Of a stretch of DNA of 64,000 nucleotides, positions 41,981-52,072 are shown in pieces; position 1 is the first letter of the stretch; each line of letters begins with the position of its first letter. The translations under genes and the position numbers were made by a program. A model generated the notes under the pieces. The model did not search any database. It had not been told where the DNA came from and saw only the letters and a program-made list of their open reading frames with translations. Source of the DNA: Millisia brevis NBRC 105863 (GTDB taxonomy: Bacteria; Actinomycetota; Actinomycetes; Mycobacteriales; Mycobacteriaceae); the NCBI RefSeq assembly GCF_001552615.1, contig NZ_BCRN01000004.1, positions 124,001 through 188,000 on the forward strand, given 5' to 3'.

Positions 41981-43156
41981 TCAGCTGCGCGCGGCCCGGT
42001 AGACCGCGACGGTCTGCTCGGCGATCGACTCCCAGGAGAAGTCCGAACGTGCCCGCTCGCGGCCGGCGATCCCCATCGCCGTGGCCCGCTCCGAGTCGGA
42101 GGCGACCGCGTTGACCGCGTCGGCCAGCGCCGCCTCGTAGGCGCGGGTGTCCTTCTCGTCGTAGTGCACCAGCAGCCCGGTGACCCCGTCGACGACCACC
42201 TCGGGGATACCGCCCACATCGGAGGCGACCACGGCGGTCTCGCAGGCCATCGCCTCGAGGTTGACGATGCCGAGGGGCTCGTAGATCGACGGACAGACGA
42301 AGACGTCGGCGGCGGTCAGAATCCGGCGAATCTGCGGCGTCGGCAGCATCTCCTGGATCCAGTGCACCCCCGGCCGCGCCGCGCTCAATTGCGCGACCGC
42401 GGCCGCGGTCTCCTCGGCGATCTCCGGGGTATCCGGAGCGCCGGCGCACAGGATGAGCTGGATGTCCGGATCGAAGCGATGCGCCGCGGCCACCAGATGC
42501 TTGACGCCCTTCTGGCGGGTGATGCGTCCGACGAAGGCGACGATCGGCCGGTCGAGGTCCACACCGAGTTCGGCGAGCACCGAACGCTCGTCGGTACCGG
42601 AATCCGGGAACCACACGTCGGTGTCGATGCCGTTGCGGACCACGTGAACTCGGCCCGGATCGATGCGGGGGTAGGCATCGAGGACGTCGAGCCGCATCCC
42701 GTCGCTGACCGCGATCACCGCGTCGGCGTATTCGACGGCATTGCGCTCCGACCAACTCGACAGCCGGTAGCCGCCGCCGAGCTGCTCGGCCTTCCACGGC
42801 CGGCGCGGTTCGAGCGAATGCGCGGTCAGCACATGCGGTATGTCGAACAGCTGTCCGGCGATATGTCCGGCGAGTCCGGTGTACCAGGTATGGCTGTGCG
42901 CGACGTCGACATCGGCCGCGCCCGCCGCCATGCGCAATTCCGTCGAGAACGTCACCAATGCCGAGTTTGCCCCGGCGAGAGCAGGATCGGGATCGAAGAC
43001 GGCCGCGTCGGTGCGCGGCGCGCCCATGCACAGCACGTCGACGTCCACCAGGGAGCGCAGGCGTTTGACCAACTCCGTGACATGGACCCCGGCGCCGCCG
43101 TAGATCTCCGGTGGATACTCCTTCGTCATCACAGCGACCCGCATGTGTCGAAACAT
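41981..43156 (-). CDS. glgM: Alpha-maltose-1-phosphate/glycogen synthase GlgM (GT4)
   Basis: A 391-residue GT4 glycosyltransferase, the Rv1212c type that uses ADP-glucose to make maltose-1-phosphate for the GlgE pathway. N-terminal TKEYPPEIYGGAGVHVTEL acceptor loop, AFVGRITRQKGVKHLV phosphate-binding region, and CPSIYEPLGIVNLEAMAC with the E-x7-E motif. ATG 43156 has GGAAGG at close spacing; ATG 43144 matches the M. tuberculosis start. Divergent from glgC, which makes its donor substrate. Confidence 0.93.
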   Translation of the reverse strand: MFRHMRVAVMTKEYPPEIYGGAGVHVTELVKRLRSLVDVDVLCMGAPRTDAAVFDPDPALAGANSALVTFSTELRMAAGAADVDVAHSHTWYTGLAGHIAGQLFDIPHVLTAHSLEPRRPWKAEQLGGGYRLSSWSERNAVEYADAVIAVSDGMRLDVLDAYPRIDPGRVHVVRNGIDTDVWFPDSGTDERSVLAELGVDLDRPIVAFVGRITRQKGVKHLVAAAHRFDPDIQLILCAGAPDTPEIAEETAAAVAQLSAARPGVHWIQEMLPTPQIRRILTAADVFVCPSIYEPLGIVNLEAMACETAVVASDVGGIPEVVVDGVTGLLVHYDEKDTRAYEAALADAVNAVASDSERATAMGIAGRERARSDFSWESIAEQTVAVYRAARS

Positions 43157-43320
43157 ATCGCCTTCCGGCGGCGAGGGCCGGCGGGGGCCACCGATCGGCG
43201 TGGTGAGCAGGGGCGCATATCGGTCGCGGCGGTACAGAAGCGGTGACGATTCCGCCCCGACACTTCGAATTCGGTTGGTATGCGTGGCATCGCGGGACCG
43301 GTACCGATAGGTTATTCGGT
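43157..43320. promoter_or_regulatory. glgM-glgC divergent promoter region
   Basis: 164 bp with TAGGTT at 43308-43313, 7 nt before the glgC GTG, fitting a leaderless glgC transcript. The glgM side carries a Shine-Dalgarno (GGAAGG). No clear operator seen. Confidence 0.5.
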
Positions 43321-44538
43321 GTGAGTAGCCAGCCGCACGTACTCGGGATCGTCCTTGCGGGAGGCGAGGGTAAGCGCCTCTACCCCCTGACCGCCGACCG
43401 TGCGAAGCCCGCTGTTCCGTTCGGCGGCGCCTACCGGCTGATCGACTTCGTGTTGAGCAACCTGGTCAACGCCGGCATGTTGCGGATCTGCGTTCTGACC
43501 CAGTACAAGTCGCATTCCCTCGACCGACATATCTCCCAGAACTGGCGCCTGTCGGGTCTGGCCGGTGAGTACATCACCCCGGTGCCGGCGCAGCAGCGCC
43601 TCGGGCCGCGGTGGTACACCGGCAGCGCCGACGCGATCCACCAGTCGCTGAACCTCGTCTACGACGAGGAGCCCGAGTACATCGTGGTCTTCGGTGCCGA
43701 CCACGTGTACCGCATGGACCCGGGTCAGATGGTGCGCGCGCACATCGAGTCGGGGGCGGGCGCGACCGTCGCCGGCATCCGGGTGCCACGCGCCGAGGCG
43801 ACCGCCTTCGGCTGCATCGATTCCGACTCGGCCGGCCGGATCACGCGCTTCCTCGAGAAGCCCGCCGATCCGCCGGGGACCCCGGACGACCCGACGATGA
43901 CCTTCGCGTCGATGGGCAACTACGTCTTCACCACGAAGGCCCTGATCGACATGATCAAGGCGGACGCCCGCGACAGCGACTCCGACCACGACATGGGCGG
44001 CAACATCATCCCGGCCTTCGTCGAGCGCGGTGACGCGGCGGTCTACGACTTCGCGGCCAACGATGTGCCGGGCGCCACCGAACGCGACCGCGGGTACTGG
44101 CGCGACGTCGGCACGATCGACGCCTACTACGACGCGCACATGGATCTGGTGTCGGTGCACCCGATCTTCAACCTCTACAACCGGCGGTGGCCGATCCGTG
44201 CGGCCGACGACGGCAACCAGCCGCCCGCGAAGTTCGTCCAGGGTGGATTGGCGCAGGAGTCGATCGTCGGCGCCGGCTCGATCATCTCCGGGGCGCTGGT
44301 GCGCAACTCGGTGGTCGCGTCCAATGTGATCGTCGAGGACGGGGCGACCGTCGAGGGATCGGTGCTGCTGCCCGGAGCGCGGGTCGCCCGCGGTGCGGTC
44401 GTGCGGCGCGCGATCCTGGACAAGAACGTCGTCGTCGAGCCCGGCATGACGCTGGGCATCGACCGCGAGCGGGACGCCGAACGGTTCTCGGTGTCGAGCG
44501 GCGGCGTCACCGTCGTCGGTAAGAACCTGCGGGTCTGA
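43321..44538 (+). CDS. glgC: Glucose-1-phosphate adenylyltransferase
   Basis: A 405-residue ADP-glucose pyrophosphorylase. Catalytic start [24 protein letters not shown]1P site [10 protein letters not shown] and [10 protein letters not shown], then a C-terminal left-handed beta-helix. It provides ADP-glucose for glycogen and the glgM/GlgE route. GTG 43321 preferred over the upstream frame (43243) because of the TAGGTT hexamer 7 nt before it and the family N-terminus. Confidence 0.96.
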   Translation: MSSQPHVLGIVLAGGEGKRLYPLTADRAKPAVPFGGAYRLIDFVLSNLVNAGMLRICVLTQYKSHSLDRHISQNWRLSGLAGEYITPVPAQQRLGPRWYTGSADAIHQSLNLVYDEEPEYIVVFGADHVYRMDPGQMVRAHIESGAGATVAGIRVPRAEATAFGCIDSDSAGRITRFLEKPADPPGTPDDPTMTFASMGNYVFTTKALIDMIKADARDSDSDHDMGGNIIPAFVERGDAAVYDFAANDVPGATERDRGYWRDVGTIDAYYDAHMDLVSVHPIFNLYNRRWPIRAADDGNQPPAKFVQGGLAQESIVGAGSIISGALVRNSVVASNVIVEDGATVEGSVLLPGARVARGAVVRRAILDKNVVVEPGMTLGIDRERDAERFSVSSGGVTVVGKNLRV

Positions 44539-44542
44539 GCGG

Positions 44543-44563
44543 CCGCCGGCCTCAGGCCGGCGG
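44543..44563. terminator. Compact palindrome between glgC and convergent methyltransferase
   Basis: CCGCCGGCC TCA GGCCGGCGG-type palindrome, overlapping the last codons of the convergent methyltransferase gene and lying 5 nt after glgC. Confidence 0.45.
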
Positions 44564-45220
44564 TTCGACCGGCGTCCGCGAGCGGTGCCCGCACAGCAGG
44601 CCCGCGCCGATCGGCAGCAGCAGCGGGGTCAGTTCCTCGTCCTCGGCGATCGTGCGGGTAGCCGCGCGCAGCGCGACCGTCTCGGCGTCGCGCGCATTCG
44701 GGTCGGCCACCCGTGCCGAACGCAGGGCGCCGTGGACGACGATCATCCCGCCGGGTCGCAGCACCCGGATGCCTTCGACGACATATTGCGGAGCATCCAG
44801 GATCGGCGCGTCGATGAACACCAGGTCGTAGGCGGCGTCGGTCAACCGGGGGAGCACGTCGAGTCCGCGCCCGTTGATCAACCGGGTCCGCGAGCCCGCG
44901 ATACCGGCCGACCGGAAGGCCTCGCGCGCGGCGCGCTGATGCTCCGGCTCGATGTCGATGGTGGTCAGCACACCCTCGGGGCTCATCCCGTCGTACAGCC
45001 ACAGCCCGCTGATCCCCGCGCCGGTGCCGATCTCGACGACCGTCCGGGCGTCGATCAGGCGGGCGAAGACGCTCAGCGCGGCTCCGACCGAGGCCGGAAT
45101 CGGGGCAGCGCCGAGATCCTCGGCGCGGTCGCGGGCCGCCGCGGTCAGTTCGTCCTCGATAACGGCGTTCTCCACGTAGCCCAGCAGGGTGGTCGGGTCG
45201 GTCGCGAAATCCGAGGTCAT
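44552..45220 (-). CDS. O-methyltransferase (Rv1220c-like)
   Basis: A 222-residue class I SAM methyltransferase of the catechol/caffeoyl-CoA O-methyltransferase (Methyltransf_3/24) group. SAM motif VVEIGTGAGISGLWLYDGM, acidic residue in TTIDIEPEHQRAA, and the metal-site-like VFIDAPILDAPQYV. Substrate unknown. It sits divergent from sigE exactly as Rv1220c. ATG 45220 has TAACCT (complement of 45228-45233) 7 nt upstream, a leaderless pattern. Confidence 0.88.
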   Translation of the reverse strand: MTSDFATDPTTLLGYVENAVIEDELTAAARDRAEDLGAAPIPASVGAALSVFARLIDARTVVEIGTGAGISGLWLYDGMSPEGVLTTIDIEPEHQRAAREAFRSAGIAGSRTRLINGRGLDVLPRLTDAAYDLVFIDAPILDAPQYVVEGIRVLRPGGMIVVHGALRSARVADPNARDAETVALRAATRTIAEDEELTPLLLPIGAGLLCGHRSRTPVEPPA

Positions 45221-45230
45221 GACGGGAAGG

Positions 45231-45314
45231 TTAGTCGCCGGCCGCGGGCCTACGGGGGGAGGCAAGCCCCGCGCCGGGCGTGTCGGTACCTGTGACGAAG
45301 TCGTGGAGCCGCAT
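45231..45314 (-). CDS. Possible 27-aa leader peptide in the sigE divergent region
   Basis: ATG 45314 on the minus strand follows an unusually strong ribosome binding site (GAGGAGG, 7-8 nt upstream). It encodes a short peptide starting MRLHDFVTGTDTPGAG and stopping 10 nt before the methyltransferase start. The stop overlaps the methyltransferase -10 hexamer. Could be a regulatory upstream ORF or a chance match. Confidence 0.35.
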   Translation of the reverse strand: MRLHDFVTGTDTPGAGLASPRRPAAGD

Positions 45315-45494
45315 TCTCAGCACCTCCTCAGGAAGCTCATATGAACGACACACCGCGACCGTGAAAAGTGGGCCGCACATCGGGAGGGACCGACATCGCG
45401 GTCGCGCTTTCCCTCCGGCGGCGGAAGAAATCCGCAGGCTGCTCGGTTGTATGGATCGAGTTGCTCCCATCGACGTAAAGGATCCGAGACTCGT

Positions 45495-46124
45495 ATGACC
45501 TCCGATCAGCGTTACACCGAATCGGGCGCTGCCGCGGATCCGTCGATCGACGAGCAGAACGTCGAACCATCGGGAACCGCGGCCTTCGACGCCACCGGCG
45601 ACCGCCGTGCCATGCCGTCCTGGGACGAATTGGTCCGCGAACACGGCGACCGCGTCTACCGCCTGGCCTACCGCCTCTCCGGCAACCGCCACGACGCCGA
45701 GGACCTGACGCAGGAGACCTTCATCCGCGTCTTCCGTTCGCTGTCGAACTACCAGCCGGGCACCTTCGAGGGCTGGCTGCACCGCATCACCACCAACCTC
45801 TTCCTCGACATGGTGCGTCGTCGGGGGCGGATCCGGATGGAGACGCTGCCCGAGGACTACGACCGGCTGCCGTCGGACACCCCGAACCCGGAGCAGATCT
45901 ACCACGACTCGCGTCTGGACGCCGACCTGCAGAATGCGCTCGACGCGCTTCCCCCGGAGTTCCGCGCCGCCGTCGTGCTCTGCGACATCGAGGGTCTGTC
46001 GTACGAGGAGATCGGCGCCACGCTCGGCATCAAGCTCGGCACCGTGCGCAGCCGCATTCACCGCGGCCGCCAGGCTCTGCGCGAGCGTCTCGCCCGCGAC
46101 GGATCCCCGCTGGCCGCGCGCTGA
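45495..46124 (+). CDS. sigE: ECF sigma factor SigE
   Basis: A 209-residue extracytoplasmic-function sigma factor. Region 2 with [22 protein letters not shown] and [14 protein letters not shown], a linker with LPEDYDRLP, and region 4 with [24 protein letters not shown]. In mycobacteria SigE answers surface and heat stress and controls htrA and others. AAAGGA about 11 nt before ATG 45495. Downstream rseA and htrA form the known regulatory module. Confidence 0.95.
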   Translation: MTSDQRYTESGAAADPSIDEQNVEPSGTAAFDATGDRRAMPSWDELVREHGDRVYRLAYRLSGNRHDAEDLTQETFIRVFRSLSNYQPGTFEGWLHRITTNLFLDMVRRRGRIRMETLPEDYDRLPSDTPNPEQIYHDSRLDADLQNALDALPPEFRAAVVLCDIEGLSYEEIGATLGIKLGTVRSRIHRGRQALRERLARDGSPLAAR

Positions 46125-46293
46125 CCCACCCCCGGTGACCTGGCGGTTTATCTGCCGGCGGCCGGCTACGTCAATCGCGTAGTACGGTGGATGAGGGCGG
46201 TTGAAAACACCGAATATCCGGCAAATGGGTCGGGCTGATTCGGTGGTGACGGCAACCGCTTCGACGATCGGTCTATCGGCAGGAGGCGAGCGG

Positions 46294-46638
46294 ATGACCC
46301 AGGTGCCCGGACGTACCAAGTTCGGTTCCACAGAGCATCTCGCAGCCGAGGCGATCGTGGCCTATGTCGACAACGAGCTTCCCCTGCAGCCCTATCTGCG
46401 GGCGGCGGCTCATCTGGCGGCGTGTCCCGAATGTGTCGCCGAGGTGGAGGCCCAGCGCCAGGCGCGCGGTGTGCTGCAGCAGTCGACGACGCCGTCGATG
46501 CCCGCCTATCTCTACGGCACCCTGAGCCGGATCCCCGAGACGACTCCGCAGGCGTCGCTCGATCCGGATACCCAGTCCGCGGCGCACCGGCTGAGTGGAC
46601 TCGCCGGTTTCGTGGGCTTCCGCCTGCGCCGCAGGTAG
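46294..46638 (+). CDS. rseA: Anti-sigma factor RseA (zinc type)
   Basis: A 114-residue cytoplasmic anti-SigE factor. The zinc-associated H-x3-C-x2-C motif is His40, Cys44, Cys47 (AAHLAACPECV). The C-terminal part is basic (FRLRRR). It binds SigE and releases it upon oxidation, or after phosphorylation and ClpC1P2 proteolysis in M. tuberculosis. ATG 46294 is chosen for the AGGAGG 7 nt upstream. Confidence 0.92.
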   Translation: MTQVPGRTKFGSTEHLAAEAIVAYVDNELPLQPYLRAAAHLAACPECVAEVEAQRQARGVLQQSTTPSMPAYLYGTLSRIPETTPQASLDPDTQSAAHRLSGLAGFVGFRLRRR

Positions 46639-46671
46639 GACGGTGCCGGTTCGACCCGGTACCGCCGGTGA

Positions 46672-48300
<1,629 letters not shown>

Positions 48301-48330
48301 CGGGGCCGGCGCAGCGGCCGCCGGACATGC

Positions 48331-48399
48331 CCGCCGATCGCCGATCGCATACCCCGCCGATCGCCGATCGCATACCCCGCCGATCGCCGATCGCACACC
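48331..48399 (+). repeat. Three tandem 23-bp repeats upstream of tatB
   Basis: CCGCCGATCGCCGATCGCATACC at 48331, 48354 and 48377; the third copy differs at one base (CACACC). Each unit holds two GATCG words. Lies between htrA and the tatB -10 region. Confidence 0.9.
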
Positions 48400-48476
48400 G
48401 CGGATCGGAATCGCACACTTCGGACGAGGCCGCCCCAGCGCGGGCCGAACCCCCGGGGGCGTCGTACCCTGGGGTC

Positions 48477-48902
48477 GTGCTTCCCAACGTCGGCTGGGCC
48501 GAGATGCTCGTCCTGCTGGTCGCGGCGCTGGTCATCCTCGGACCGGAGCGGCTGCCGGGCGCGATCTCGTGGTCGTTCAAGGCCCTGCGCCAGGCGCGTG
48601 ACTACGTCACCGGGGCGACCACCCAATTGCGCGACGAACTCGGCCCCGAATTCGAGGACCTGCGGGAGCCGCTGTCCGAGCTCAACAAGCTGCGCAAGAT
48701 GAACCCGCGCTCGGTGATCACCAAGCACGTACTCGACGGCGACGACTTCCTGTTCACCGGCGAATCGAAGTCCACGAACGGGGCTCGATCGAACGGTGCG
48801 GGCACCTCGTCCGCCGGCGCGGCGGCCGGGTCCACCCCGTCCTCGGACGGCGTTGTACTCGGCAAGAACGAAACCCCGCCGGTCGACCCGGACGCCACCT
48901 GA
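48477..48902 (+). CDS. tatB: Sec-independent translocase subunit TatB
   Basis: A 141-residue protein: short N-terminal membrane helix ([17 protein letters not shown]), the TatA/B hinge GPERLPGA and an amphipathic helix, then an acidic helical region and disordered tail. With TatA/TatC it exports folded proteins. TACCCT lies 6 nt before GTG 48477 (leaderless pattern). Follows htrA as in M. tuberculosis Rv1223-Rv1224. Confidence 0.93.
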   Translation: MLPNVGWAEMLVLLVAALVILGPERLPGAISWSFKALRQARDYVTGATTQLRDELGPEFEDLREPLSELNKLRKMNPRSVITKHVLDGDDFLFTGESKSTNGARSNGAGTSSAGAAAGSTPSSDGVVLGKNETPPVDPDAT

Positions 48903-48927
48903 TCCACCACCGGCTGAATCATCCGGG

Positions 48928-48977
48928 CGCCACCCGAATCACCCCGCCGCCACCCGAATCACCCCGCCGCCACCCGA
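48928..48977 (+). repeat. 20-bp tandem repeats after tatB
   Basis: CACCCGAATCACCCCGCCGC at 48931 and 48951, with a partial third copy at 48971. They lie in the spacer between the convergent tatB and mrp genes. Confidence 0.8.
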
Positions 48978-49035
48978 GGGGCCCGACGCTGCCCGCGGAT
49001 ACGGGCGCGCCGGGCGGAGGTGCTCTGCCGGACGC

Positions 49036-50172
49036 TCAGCCCTGCCGGGTGGTGGCGATCCCCAACGACATACCCGCGAGGCCGCGGCTGCGCACCGACA
49101 GGGCATCGGCGACCCCGCGCATCGCCACCGCGGCGGGCAGGTCCGGCCGGCCCAACACCACCGGCACGCCCGCGTCGCCGGCCTCCACGAGGGCCGGGTC
49201 CATCGGCACCTGGCCGAGCAGCGGCACCGAGGCACCGACGGCCCGGCTCAGGCGCTCCGCGACCGCCGCGCCGCCACCGCTGCCGAAGACCTCCATGCGA
49301 CTGCCGTCCGGCAGCTCGAGCCACGACATGTTCTCGACGACGCCGACGATCCGCTGCCGGGTCTGCAGGGCGATCGCACCGGCCCGTTCGGCCACCTCGG
49401 CAGCAGCGTCCTGCGGGGTGGTGACCACCAGGATCTCCGAGCTCGGCAGCAGCTGCGCGATCGAGATCGCGACGTCGCCGGTACCGGGCGGCAGGTCGAG
49501 CAGCAGCACGTCCAGATCGCCCCAGAACACGTCGGCCAGGAACTGCTGCAGCGCCCGGTGCAGCATCGGCCCGCGCCAGACGACGGGGGTATTGCCCTTG
49601 GTGAACTGGGCGATCGAGATGACCTTCACGCCGTGCGAGATCGGCGGCATGATCATGCGGTCGACCTGGGTCGGCGGCGCCGAGGTGCCCAGCATGCGGG
49701 GGATCGAGTGGCCGTAGATGTCGGCGTCGACCACGCCGACCGACAGGCCGCGGTCGGCCATCGCAGCGGCCAGGTTGACCGTGACGCTCGACTTGCCCAC
49801 CCCACCCTTGCCGGAGGCGACCGCGTAGACCCGCGTCAACGACCCGGGCTGGGCGAAGGGGATCACCGGTTCGGCGGAGTCGCCCCGCAGATGCTTGCGC
49901 AGTTCGGCGCGCTGCTCGTCGTTCATGACGTCCATGTCGACGTGCACCTGCGAGATCCCCGGCACGTCGGCGACCGCGGTGCGCACCCGGTCGGCGATCG
50001 TCTCGCGCATCGGGCATGCCGAGGTGGTCAGGTAGACCCCGACGGTGGTGACGCCGTCGGCGTCGATATCGACGTTGCGCACCATCCCGAGCTCGGTGAT
50101 CGGTTTGCCGATCTCGGGGTCGTTCACCCGGGACAGGGCAGCGCGAACAGCGGAGTCGGTGGCAGTGACCAT
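49036..50172 (-). CDS. mrp: Mrp/NBP35-type iron-sulfur cluster carrier ATPase
   Basis: A 378-residue protein: N-terminal MIP18/DUF59 domain (NDPEIGKPITELGMV), then a P-loop ATPase with deviant Walker A SGKGGVGKSSVTVNLA and LLDLPPGTGDVAISIAQ. It probably delivers Fe-S clusters in the cytoplasm. ATG 50172 is chosen because the family N-terminus begins there and TACCAT (complement of 50179-50184) lies 6 nt upstream (leaderless). The frame upstream is Arg-rich noise. Confidence 0.93.
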   Translation of the reverse strand: MVTATDSAVRAALSRVNDPEIGKPITELGMVRNVDIDADGVTTVGVYLTTSACPMRETIADRVRTAVADVPGISQVHVDMDVMNDEQRAELRKHLRGDSAEPVIPFAQPGSLTRVYAVASGKGGVGKSSVTVNLAAAMADRGLSVGVVDADIYGHSIPRMLGTSAPPTQVDRMIMPPISHGVKVISIAQFTKGNTPVVWRGPMLHRALQQFLADVFWGDLDVLLLDLPPGTGDVAISIAQLLPSSEILVVTTPQDAAAEVAERAGAIALQTRQRIVGVVENMSWLELPDGSRMEVFGSGGGAAVAERLSRAVGASVPLLGQVPMDPALVEAGDAGVPVVLGRPDLPAAVAMRGVADALSVRSRGLAGMSLGIATTRQG

Positions 50173-50287
50173 ATTTCGATGGTAGAGCCTCACCGATCGG
50201 CGCCGAGGACGGCCACCGCCGGGGTGGTACCGCAGACGGGGCGCGGCGTGCGCCTTCGGCGGGAACCGCGACCGGCGGCGGCGGTGC

Positions 50288-51988
50288 TCAGTGGATCTTC
50301 GGCAGGTCCTCCGCGCGCGGCGCGACACCGGTCGCATAGGCGGCCGACCAGGCGGACACATTGGTCGCATAGGCCCGCGAGTTGTTGTACCGCATGATCG
50401 CGCGGGTGGCCTGAGCCGGATCGCGCATATCGAGGCCGCCGTCGCACAGGTAGGCCGCGGTGGTGGCGGCCGCGTCGAAGAGGTTCTGCGGATCGGCCTT
50501 GCCGTCGCCGGTGCCGTCGGTCGCGTACTTCTTCCACGTCTGCGGGATGAACTGCATCGGGCCGACGGCGCGGTCGTATTCGGTGTCGCCGTCGTACTCG
50601 CCGCCGTCGGTATCGCGGATCACCTTGCTGCCGGGCAGCGAGCCGTCGAGGCGCAGACCGTAGATCGGGTCGAGCAGATTGCCGTCGCTGTCGACCTTGC
50701 CGTCGTTGGCGTGGCTCGACTCGACGCGGCCGATCCCGGCCAGCAGCTCCCAGGTCATATTGCAGCCGGGGAGGCGCTCGGCGGTGATCCGCTCGGCGCG
50801 CACATAGGTCGCCAGATTGATCGTCGGGATGCCGAGCGGGCTGGACTTCAGCGAGGTCGGCAGATCCGGCAGGTTGCGCAGCGTCGGACCGCCCGCGGCG
50901 CCCGGCACGGTCTGCGCGACGACCGGGACCGGTGCGGCCGCCGGGACGGGCGCGACCGCCGCGGCCGCGAAGTAGCCGTCGCCGCCGGCCGTCGCGGGCG
51001 CCTGCGGAGCGGTAGAGGTGGTCGATGCGGCGGCCGGTGTGCCGGTGATGTCGGTCGACTCGGCGGTGTCGATCGGCGCGGTGTCCGGCTGGGCGTTCAG
51101 ATCGGTCGAGTGCGCCGACAGCAGCGCGGTGCTGCCCGCGCCGGTGGTGGCGCCGGCGATGCCGATCAGGCCTGTCGGGATCAGGCTCGCGAGCGTCAGC
51201 GTCGAGTGCCGGCGGATCGCGGCCAGCGGGCGACGCCGATGGCGACCGCGCGGATCGTCGGCAGCGGTCGCATCCGAATCGGCGGTATCGGGGGCAAGCA
51301 GGGCGGCCGGGGCCTGCGGGCCGGCCGGGGCGTCGATCGCGGCGACCAGCGCGGCGGGAATACCACCGGTAGCCGGGTCCGCGGCCGCCGGCGTGGCCGT
51401 CTCGGTCGACAGGCTGCGCAGCGTCGAGGCGATCGCGCGATCGGTCGCGTCGGTCACCATCGGGATCGGCACGATCGGAGCGATCGGCGAGGGCAGCGCC
51501 GGCACCGTCGCCGGGGAGCCGGCCGTGGCGGCGACCGTCGGTGCGATCGTCGGAGCGGTCGCCGAGCCCTTCCGGGCGGCGGTCGGTATCGCGGTCGTCC
51601 CGGTCCGCTCCGCCCGGCGCCGCAGATAGGTGCGCTCGAGCTGATCCGACCACGGATCGGTCGCCGTCCGGGTACTGCCGGCCAACGCGTTGAGGCTGTT
51701 GCGGCGACGCAGCGCGGCGGGGGCCGAGATGGCGGCCGGCTGCGCGGGAGCGGGCAGGCTCGTCGCGGCGGCGCGATGTGCGGTCCCCTCGGCGATCGAG
51801 CGGCCCTCGGCAATCGATCGGCGCAGCGCGGCGTCGGCGCGCAGGGTGCGGCGCAACTCGGTCGGCGCGATGTCCGATGCGCTCGTCAAGGTGGTGCGGT
51901 CGGGGTCGATCTCCCGGGCGGCGTAAATCCGCTCGCGCAGCTCATCGACCGAGCTGGATTTTCGACCGCTTTTTCTGTGTCGCCCCAC
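50288..51988 (-). CDS. Membrane-linked lytic transglycosylase-like protein (Rv1230c-like)
   Basis: A 566-residue protein: about 245 mostly low-complexity cytoplasmic residues, a membrane segment (about 255-285), an Ala/Pro spacer, and a C-terminal MltB-like lysozyme fold. Catalytic Glu at about 423 in AGIGRVESSHAN; AVGPMQFIPQTWKKY and the FDAAATTAAYLC helix are typical. It probably cleaves peptidoglycan outside the membrane. GTG start with GGAGGGG upstream. A shorter paralogue lies directly upstream. Confidence 0.85.
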   Translation of the reverse strand: MGRHRKSGRKSSSVDELRERIYAAREIDPDRTTLTSASDIAPTELRRTLRADAALRRSIAEGRSIAEGTAHRAAATSLPAPAQPAAISAPAALRRRNSLNALAGSTRTATDPWSDQLERTYLRRRAERTGTTAIPTAARKGSATAPTIAPTVAATAGSPATVPALPSPIAPIVPIPMVTDATDRAIASTLRSLSTETATPAAADPATGGIPAALVAAIDAPAGPQAPAALLAPDTADSDATAADDPRGRHRRRPLAAIRRHSTLTLASLIPTGLIGIAGATTGAGSTALLSAHSTDLNAQPDTAPIDTAESTDITGTPAAASTTSTAPQAPATAGGDGYFAAAAVAPVPAAAPVPVVAQTVPGAAGGPTLRNLPDLPTSLKSSPLGIPTINLATYVRAERITAERLPGCNMTWELLAGIGRVESSHANDGKVDSDGNLLDPIYGLRLDGSLPGSKVIRDTDGGEYDGDTEYDRAVGPMQFIPQTWKKYATDGTGDGKADPQNLFDAAATTAAYLCDGGLDMRDPAQATRAIMRYNNSRAYATNVSAWSAAYATGVAPRAEDLPKIH

Positions 51989-52072
51989 CCTCGATACCCC
52001 TCCGTCGTCCCGAACGTTCTCGTGGATCCGACAAGAGGCTACCCGATTCGTTGCCGGGCCGTTACAAGGCCG

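Noticed and set aside
48331-48399. Short regular repeats as a CRISPR array
   Set aside because: Units are directly abutting with no spacers, and there are no cas genes.
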